Part shown: positions 58,412 to 64,000 of the stretch, piece by piece
How the letters are laid out: the number at the start of each line of letters is the position of its first letter
How positions within the stretch are numbered: position 1 is the first letter of the stretch
Origin: Natronosalvus vescus
GTDB taxonomy: Archaea; Halobacteriota; Halobacteria; Halobacteriales; Natrialbaceae
Assembly: GCF_023973145.1 (NCBI RefSeq)
Contig: NZ_CP099546.1
Span: 62,001 to 126,000, forward strand
Direction: 5' to 3'
Length of the DNA stretch: 64,000 nucleotides
The notes under the pieces: generated by a model
What the model saw: the letters and a program-made list of their open reading frames with translations, nothing else
Database searches by the model: none
Told to the model about the DNA's origin: nothing
Position numbers and translations under genes: made by a program

Positions 58412-60547
58412 TCAGTCAGAGAAGGCTTTGTCCTGCTGACCGTCACCCCGTTGACGGTCAGCGATAGAATCCACCGTCTCTGTGGCCCTGTGTGGGAGTG
58501 AATCCCGACCCCTTGCTTTCGGGTCGAAATCGATAACAGCCGTTTCGTTCTCCATGGCTCGAACCTCGATCCCGCGCCACTCGCCATCGACGCCGACGAG
58601 TGCTTCAGAGTAGCCTGTTCGCTCACTCCCCGGCATGGCCTCCTGGACGAAGCGCATCTGTGCTGAGTTGAGGCCGAATTCGTCTGCCCACTCGCTGTCC
58701 ATCCCATCGAGGTGGTGGAACTGCTTGATGGCACACTGATCGATGATCGCCTCGGATTCTGCGTGTTGGAAGAACTCGTCGACGGTCTGGGTGGCGAGCC
58801 TGATAGACAGATTGTGGTGACGGTGGTGGCGAAACACGATCTCGAGATATGCGAGACTCGCCGCATCCTGCATGATGTAGCGGGCCTCGTCGATGACGAA
58901 GACGACCTCTTTGTCGGTCTCCTTGGCACGCTCATATACCAGTGAGATCAACAACTGCATGATGAGACTCGTGCTCCCACCGAGGCTGCCTTCCTGTTGA
59001 GCCAGGTCGAGGTAGATCACCTTCTCGTCGCGAATATCGAATTCAGTTTCACGTCCGAGATTCTCATACCGACCACCTGCGGCGAAGGGGCGTAACTGGT
59101 CGACTAACCACGTTGCATCGTTGCCGATCTTGATCGACTCTTTGTGCGTTCGAACGACGTAGGCCAATGGATCTTCGACCATCTCGACGAGAATATCGAT
59201 GACGTCCCGCATCGTCGGGCTCTCGTTGTGGTGGGTTGCGATATCGTCCGTGATTCCCTTCTCTCTATACGCCTCTTCGATCGCCAACTCGAGCGTCGTT
59301 CGTCGATCGCCGAGTTGGATTCCCCGGTGGGCGAAGTAGTTCGTCAAGAAGCTCATGACGCTATCGAGTTTCTCGCGGTATGGGCTCGCATCCTCTCCCA
59401 TCGCTCGCTGGACGCGTTCGGGTGTGGGCTTGAGCTCGAGTGGATTGAGCCCCATATTCCCACCAATGGTGATTCGTTCACCCCCGAGTCCCTCGGCGAC
59501 ACCGGCCCAGTTGTTCAACGGCTCGAGGATGATCCCGATTCGATCTTCGCTCTGTTCGATCGAGCGGATGAAGTTCTGCTTCGAGCCAAACGACTTTCCA
59601 GAGCCTGGATCGCCAATCGTGAACATCGCATAGCCGTTCTCTCGAGCGAAGGGATCGATCACGACCGGGCTCTGATTCTTCCAGTGTGAGCCGAATTCGA
59701 CGCCGCCGTCCTCGAGAATCGTCGCGTTGTGGAGTGAAGCGAACAGGGCACCGACAGCCCCGCCGAGTGCGGTTGCCTCGCGTCCAAAGGGATTCGTGCC
59801 GATCGGGGATGCTGCCTGAATCGCGAGATCCTGCTTACAGATCGCTGTCTTCGGTGAGAGGCCAGCTGGTTGTTCGCGAAGCCGGCTCCGAATCGTGCGG
59901 ACGCTCTCTCGGAGTTGATCTCGGGTATCTGCGCGTACGGTGATGAACAGCGCCTGGTCGAACACGCGGCTGCCGTTCTCGACACTTTTGTACGTCGACC
60001 TGGCCGCGATTGCCCGATCCTGCAAATAAGAGCCACGCACGCTCCGCTCGAGATCGGCATCAACCTGCAGATCATCGGCAATTCGTTGCAGTTCGTCTCG
60101 AGCCTGCTCTTGGTTTCGCGGTCGGAGATGAACGGTGAGGTCGAACTCGACGTCGGTCAGTTCGAAGAGTTCGTTCAGATAGCCATCTTTCGGATAGTCT
60201 GGATACTCCGCAATGTAGAGCGTCGACGTCCACTGCTCACCGACACGAGCGGTACGCGTATCCCACTCGATCGCCGCCGGTGCAACGAGATTCTGGTGGC
60301 GCTCAGCAATGTCATCGAGAAGCGCCCCCTCCTCGACACCCTCGTTCAGTGTTGACTCCTCGAGTAGCTCACTGAGTTTGACTTCCTCGACGTCGTCTGT
60401 CTGCCATCGATCCCATCCGATTTTCACGAGCAGCGTCACCAGCGCAGTGATACCGATGTAGAGGGCGAATCCAGCCTGTGTCGATGGATCCGGAAGCGTC
60501 GATGAAAGCTCCAGTAGGAACCCGATGAACGCAGCTCGAGCGATCAT
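58412..60547 (-). CDS. VirB4/TraC-like conjugation ATPase
   Basis: This 711-residue protein starts with two hydrophobic segments (about 1-38). It has a VirB4-type middle region, Walker A TIGDPGSGKSFGSKQNFIRS near 308-325, Walker B EVVFVIDEARYIM near 545-556 and a sensor QTVDEFF near 585. It energises a type IV-like DNA-transfer channel at the membrane. It overlaps the next gene upstream by four bases and ends five bases before the primase gene start. Confidence 0.9.
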   Translation of the reverse strand: MIARAAFIGFLLELSSTLPDPSTQAGFALYIGITALVTLLVKIGWDRWQTDDVEEVKLSELLEESTLNEGVEEGALLDDIAERHQNLVAPAAIEWDTRTARVGEQWTSTLYIAEYPDYPKDGYLNELFELTDVEFDLTVHLRPRNQEQARDELQRIADDLQVDADLERSVRGSYLQDRAIAARSTYKSVENGSRVFDQALFITVRADTRDQLRESVRTIRSRLREQPAGLSPKTAICKQDLAIQAASPIGTNPFGREATALGGAVGALFASLHNATILEDGGVEFGSHWKNQSPVVIDPFARENGYAMFTIGDPGSGKSFGSKQNFIRSIEQSEDRIGIILEPLNNWAGVAEGLGGERITIGGNMGLNPLELKPTPERVQRAMGEDASPYREKLDSVMSFLTNYFAHRGIQLGDRRTTLELAIEEAYREKGITDDIATHHNESPTMRDVIDILVEMVEDPLAYVVRTHKESIKIGNDATWLVDQLRPFAAGGRYENLGRETEFDIRDEKVIYLDLAQQEGSLGGSTSLIMQLLISLVYERAKETDKEVVFVIDEARYIMQDAASLAYLEIVFRHHRHHNLSIRLATQTVDEFFQHAESEAIIDQCAIKQFHHLDGMDSEWADEFGLNSAQMRFVQEAMPGSERTGYSEALVGVDGEWRGIEVRAMENETAVIDFDPKARGRDSLPHRATETVDSIADRQRGDGQQDKAFSD

Positions 60548-61644
60548 TCTTCTTCCCTCCGTTGGTGACCGAGTATTGGGTACTCACGAACCGCGTCCGC
60601 TGTCTCATCATAGTCGTGTTGCTCGCCGTTCCAGAACTCCGTTGCGAGGATGAACAACTCGACCGTACTCAACCGTCGGGCAGACCACCCAGGAACCTTC
60701 TGGATGAACTCCGCCTGAATCGTTCGACATCGATTCTCGAGTTTCCTGAACATCGCCGCTCGAAGCTCGGCATCAGCCATGTTCTCTCGACGAGTCACGA
60801 ACGGATTGAAGAGAAAGCCGATCACCGGAAACGAGGTGAGCTTCTCCGCTGGCGAGCGTTCGTCCTGATACCGGTTATAGACCTCGAGTGGTGCGACTTC
60901 GACGCCGATAAAAAACCGGAGTTGGTGTGTGCCAGCGAGTTCACGGGGGCGTTTCTCTCGATACTCCTCGAGCAATGCTTCGAACACTGGATTCTGCTCG
61001 ACGTCTTCGTCAGTGAGTCGGTCATCGATCTGGTCGATCAACGTCTCTACCGGGAATGGTCGGGTTGTCGCGTGGAACGTAAGTGGGAAATCCAGCTCTC
61101 TGTTGGCGAACTCTTCACCCAGTCGTTGGATCTGTGCCCAATCGCCCGACATAGCAAAGTCCATGTTTCCAGGATCGATCTCGAGGAAGGCCTCCATCGC
61201 CCCATCAGACCGCTCTATGGCACCGGCACCTGGCCAGGCGCGTTCGATACTGGTGAGATCCTGCGTTCGCTCGTCGGGTTGAAACGGCGTGTAGCTCACA
61301 AGCCCGCCTTCGGTTGTTGACGCTGCCGACTCCTCAGCCGTCTCGGAACTGTAGGTAAATCGAGGCCGTTTGCAGTAGTATCGATAGACGTCTGCCAGCC
61401 ACGTCGAGGCAGGGAGATGACTCGGTGAGGCATAGACGATGGCCGTGCCAACGATAACCCCGAGGAGGACGAACGGAAGGACGACCCCATCGAGGCCGGT
61501 GAACCCACCAACGAGGAGTCCCACAATGGGAAACCCAAGCAAGACGTAGACGTCGCCCTCTGCGATATTCAGCAGTGGAATCCGATTCTGTTCGCCCAGT
61601 TCATCCATAATACGCCGTCCAGCTGCACCGTGTTCTCGAGCCAT
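60544..61644 (-). CDS. Conjugation-associated membrane protein
   Basis: This 366-residue protein has two hydrophobic segments near 31-70 (LLGFPIVGLLVGGFTG, then VLPFVLLGVIVGTAIVY), a PrgI-like membrane hairpin, followed by a soluble alpha/beta region. That region (SDGAMEAFLEIDPGNMDFAM, then LDFPLTFHATTRPFPVETLI) resembles the N-terminal part of VirB4-type proteins. Together with the VirB4-like gene it probably forms the channel ATPase complex. Four-base overlap with the downstream gene and one-base coupling with the upstream one. Confidence 0.75.
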   Translation of the reverse strand: MAREHGAAGRRIMDELGEQNRIPLLNIAEGDVYVLLGFPIVGLLVGGFTGLDGVVLPFVLLGVIVGTAIVYASPSHLPASTWLADVYRYYCKRPRFTYSSETAEESAASTTEGGLVSYTPFQPDERTQDLTSIERAWPGAGAIERSDGAMEAFLEIDPGNMDFAMSGDWAQIQRLGEEFANRELDFPLTFHATTRPFPVETLIDQIDDRLTDEDVEQNPVFEALLEEYREKRPRELAGTHQLRFFIGVEVAPLEVYNRYQDERSPAEKLTSFPVIGFLFNPFVTRRENMADAELRAAMFRKLENRCRTIQAEFIQKVPGWSARRLSTVELFILATEFWNGEQHDYDETADAVREYPILGHQRREEE

Positions 61645-62798
61645 CAGTAGTACCCCGGATCGTTCTCTGTTCGTCGATACGTCTCGATACCTTCCTGTCC
61701 GTAGGCGTCACTCGCGATATTGTCGTGAGTCGTTTGACTACCTCCAGGGCTCGAGTGAGTGCTAGTACTCGAGGATGGCCCAGATGATCCACGCTCACGC
61801 ATCTTCGAAGCGACCGTGTAGCCCGCTGCAGCTTTTGGCCCCCACATTGCGGCCGAGGATGCAGCAGCAGGCCCAGCGATCGCCCCAGCGCCGACGACAG
61901 CCCCTGCAGTCATCGTGGCCTTCGTCGTTCCACCAATGATCCTTGTGGTCATCGGCGTGGCGTACTTGAACAGCTTCCAGACGATGATGATCGACAGGAT
62001 GGGGAGCGTGACGGCGATGAGGTAGCTCAAAAAGTTGCTCTCTGGAGCAATCGCTCCACTCGAGCCCTCTCCGAATAGTAGGTCGTATCCTCTGAACAAC
62101 AGTGCAACTGGAATCGGCATCACTGCGAGGGGAACGAACTTCATACAGACCGTCCGAGCCATCTCAGAGACCACAGGAAGGTTCCCGTACGCGAGGGCAA
62201 TCCCGATCGGCATTGCATAGATGAAGATGTACAGTATGATCTCTCGCAGGAAGAATAACGCCTGGAGAACCCACATCGCCAGGGCTCCGATCCCGGCTAA
62301 GAACAATGCGAGAAGTGGGTTGGAAAGTGTCGCATCAAGGAACGATCCGACCGCAACCATTAGTGCCGACACATCCGGAATCAATGCGATAGTAAACCCG
62401 TCTACAAGATAGAGTGCCAGGACAGCAATCCAGTACCAAGTAACAATCAAGAACGCGCCTGTCCAGGCACTCCGTGTAGCCTTTCGGGATTCGTATACAC
62501 TTCCAATATTGAAAATACGGATCGCGTGTCGGCCCTGAACGCACATCACCAGCAACAACAGTGAGATGATCATGACGTCGCCAGTCACAAGCGACTCATA
62601 GATCTGTTCCCAGGGTGCGTTCGTTGGTTGCCCAAATACGAACGCACCACCTGTCTCTGGTGTCGTGGTTCCGAATATCTGCGCAGTGACGGCATCGTAT
62701 CCGTCTGTTAGCCCCTCTTGAAACCATTCGATGAGCTTGTCAACTGCATCCTCGAACCACTTAATCCCGATATCAGAGAGTGACCAGGCAAGCATCAC
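61644..62798 (-). CDS. VirB6/TrbL-like polytopic channel protein
   Basis: This 384-residue protein has an amphipathic start (WFEDAVDKLIEWFQEGLTDG), then six to eight membrane segments between about 75 and 320, a Gly/Ala-rich AGAVVGAGAIAGPAAASSAA stretch and a Ser-rich cytoplasmic tail. This is the topology of VirB6/TrbL channel components of type IV secretion. It is coupled to the lipoprotein gene by an ATGA overlap. Confidence 0.78.
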   Translation of the reverse strand: MMLAWSLSDIGIKWFEDAVDKLIEWFQEGLTDGYDAVTAQIFGTTTPETGGAFVFGQPTNAPWEQIYESLVTGDVMIISLLLLVMCVQGRHAIRIFNIGSVYESRKATRSAWTGAFLIVTWYWIAVLALYLVDGFTIALIPDVSALMVAVGSFLDATLSNPLLALFLAGIGALAMWVLQALFFLREIILYIFIYAMPIGIALAYGNLPVVSEMARTVCMKFVPLAVMPIPVALLFRGYDLLFGEGSSGAIAPESNFLSYLIAVTLPILSIIIVWKLFKYATPMTTRIIGGTTKATMTAGAVVGAGAIAGPAAASSAAMWGPKAAAGYTVASKMRERGSSGPSSSTSTHSSPGGSQTTHDNIASDAYGQEGIETYRRTENDPGYY

Positions 62799-63649
62799 GT
62801 AGCAACCTCTATCTCTAATTGACAGCCTTCCACGTCCGAGGTTAGGTAGTCAATATCGTAATCGATGGTCGAATTCTCAGATGAATGGGGTGCTGTGAGT
62901 TCAATAGTAAACTGTCCTCCTTCGCCAACGGTCTCACACTGATTCGGTATCCTCGACGAAGAGAACGGGAGAGTACTGCTAAAAACGCGAACGGTTTCTC
63001 CAGATGGGATTATAATCGCATCAGCATTTCCAATGAAGTCGTCGTCAATATCATATATTCCACTATCTCCAGTCTCGTCGTAGCTACTGTCTGTCGGAAG
63101 TGGGACATCACCCCTAAAACGAAGAGCAGTAACTGCAGTTGGGGCAGAACCGGTATTCTCGAGAATCACGATTGCCCCACCATCCTTAGCCAGTCTACCA
63201 GCCCCTTCGTACATCTCCTCTGGATGATCTCGAGCCAACCGAAGATCGACAAACTCGAGATTCGGCTCGAGTGTCATCGTTACCGATCCCATTGTCTCAT
63301 CACCAGAGAGTGCGATGAACTCGTAGGCACCGGGAGTGTACTCAAAGCCCAGTTCAATCTTCGTCCGGGTAACACCTGCCTCGATATCTCGATAGGCAAA
63401 TAGCTCACCAGCGGGATCGATGACGTTCAATCGTGTGGTTGCATCGCGCTCGAGATCGATGACCAACTGTGTCTCATCGACGGTAACGGACTGAATTGGG
63501 CCACTCTTCTCATCATTAATCTTCGAATCCGAGTGATCATCTTGATCCGCCGAATCACTCCGACTCGCACACCCTGCGAGGGCGGCCACGAGTCCGGTTG
63601 TTGCTCCAGTGAGGACGGTTCGTCGGCAAATCCGCTGTTCTATAGTCAT
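62795..63649 (-). CDS. Tat-exported lipoprotein of the conjugation operon
   Basis: This is a 284-residue protein. The N-terminus ICRRTVLTGATTGLVAALAG with Cys at 27 is a twin-arginine signal plus lipobox, so it is folded before export and lipid-anchored outside. A Ser/Asp linker and two beta-sandwich-like regions follow (VTVDETQLVIDLERDATTRL and GGAIVILENTGSAPTAVTAL). Position suggests a surface component of the mating apparatus. Both ends overlap neighbouring genes by four bases. Confidence 0.8.
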   Translation of the reverse strand: MTIEQRICRRTVLTGATTGLVAALAGCASRSDSADQDDHSDSKINDEKSGPIQSVTVDETQLVIDLERDATTRLNVIDPAGELFAYRDIEAGVTRTKIELGFEYTPGAYEFIALSGDETMGSVTMTLEPNLEFVDLRLARDHPEEMYEGAGRLAKDGGAIVILENTGSAPTAVTALRFRGDVPLPTDSSYDETGDSGIYDIDDDFIGNADAIIIPSGETVRVFSSTLPFSSSRIPNQCETVGEGGQFTIELTAPHSSENSTIDYDIDYLTSDVEGCQLEIEVAT

Positions 63650-64000
63650 AATGTATCGTCTCTGATTTTCAGGAAGGTTCCGATGCGTGTTGCAGCGTAG
63701 AGAGCGACAGCAAACGGGAGGGCATACCGGATGACGTCAACCAGGAGGGTGAACCATCCAGCTGTCGTTTCCAGGGGGTGCCACGTGTCGGTTGCCGAGT
63801 CTCCGAGGTAGGCTGGCTGGTGTGAGCGCCACGAGCCTGGGTGATACGTTGCCGTGTAGATGCCTGGCTGGGTAACCGTGACTTCGACACGGCCAGACAG
63901 ATCCGTTCGAACAACCTGATCGCCAACGGTGATGTATCCTGCTCGAGCGTCCTGCCCTATGATCGATAACCGAGAATCATCATCCCAATTCTCGAGCGTT
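63646..64000 (-). CDS. Partial membrane-anchored extracellular protein (5' end outside window)
   Basis: The minus strand is open from the right edge to a TGA at 63646-63648, giving 117 residues: WDDDSRLSIIGQDARAGYIT, a TVTQPGIYTATYHPGSW beta-sandwich with aromatic residues, then a C-terminal membrane helix (TLLVDVIRYALPFAVALYAA) and a short basic end. It is the C-terminus of a larger anchored protein with an Ig- or VWA-like ectodomain. Its stop overlaps the lipoprotein's ATG, so it belongs to the same operon. Confidence 0.75.
   Translation of the reverse strand, partial: TLENWDDDSRLSIIGQDARAGYITVGDQVVRTDLSGRVEVTVTQPGIYTATYHPGSWRSHQPAYLGDSATDTWHPLETTAGWFTLLVDVIRYALPFAVALYAATRIGTFLKIRDDTL

Overview
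The window reads as the chromosome or a large replicon of a halophilic archaeon, probably of the Natrialbales/Halobacteria type. The proteins are strongly acidic, surface proteins end in Asp-rich linkers with PGF-CTERM-like membrane anchors, the insertion sequences resemble haloarchaeal IS5, IS6, ISH3, IS1595 and TnpB-only elements, and small CxxC zinc proteins and PadR/ArsR/TrmB-like winged-helix regulators are frequent. Background base composition is GC-rich, with an AT-rich island at about 22.1-33.6 kb.

Layout. (1) 1-4.7 kb, mostly minus strand: a MoxR-DUF4350-small membrane protein operon, small zinc-ribbon genes, a PadR-like regulator and a long acidic coiled-coil protein. (2) 5.5-13.8 kb: a 2374-residue surface protein (repeated CARDB-like domains, right-handed beta-helix, carboxypeptidase-regulatory-like repeats, acidic stalk, C-terminal anchor) and two headless PGF-CTERM protein tails pointing away from each other. 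(3) 13.9-40.7 kb: a glycan/N-glycosylation (agl-type) cluster. It has UDP-glucose dehydrogenase, two sugar-1-phosphate nucleotidylyltransferases, a frameshifted epimerase, a second nucleotide-sugar dehydrogenase, GT2 and GT4 glycosyltransferases, a polytopic membrane protein, an AglQ-like protein, a nitroreductase, a pyruvyltransferase, a Wzx-type flippase, an asparagine-synthase-like protein and a ROK kinase. A DUF4365 nuclease-like gene sits inside it, and its right half is broken up by decayed transposons and one intact IS5 element.

(4) 40.8-51.2 kb: an accessory island. A four-gene operon ends in a 295-residue coiled-coil/winged-helix-like protein. The 3' end of that gene and/or its downstream flank then recurs five more times at about 44.4, 47.5, 48.9, 50.3 and 50.9 kb, each time separated by different cargo that is almost entirely toxin-antitoxin modules (AbrB-PIN, MazEF-like, TumA-TumE, MNT-HEPN fragment, DUF433-DUF5615 fragment, HTH-PIN). 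A broken glmS tail and a surface-protein tail also lie there. This serial gene-tail/cargo architecture is the most unusual thing in the window. (5) 51.1-56 kb: a CPBP protease operon, an ArsR-like gene split by an intact TnpB element, DUF7521 and DUF1801 proteins, and a universal stress protein truncated next to TnpB debris.

(6) 56-64 kb, minus strand: a mobile-element core. It holds an HTH/TumE-like pair, a primase-polymerase-like protein and a tightly overlapping conjugation operon (VirB4-like ATPase, membrane partner, VirB6/TrbL-like channel protein, Tat lipoprotein and a partial membrane-anchored protein running off the right edge). Sections 4-6 together look like an integrative or conjugative element plus accumulated cargo, abutting the surface-glycan locus. 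No rRNA, convincing tRNA or CRISPR array was seen.
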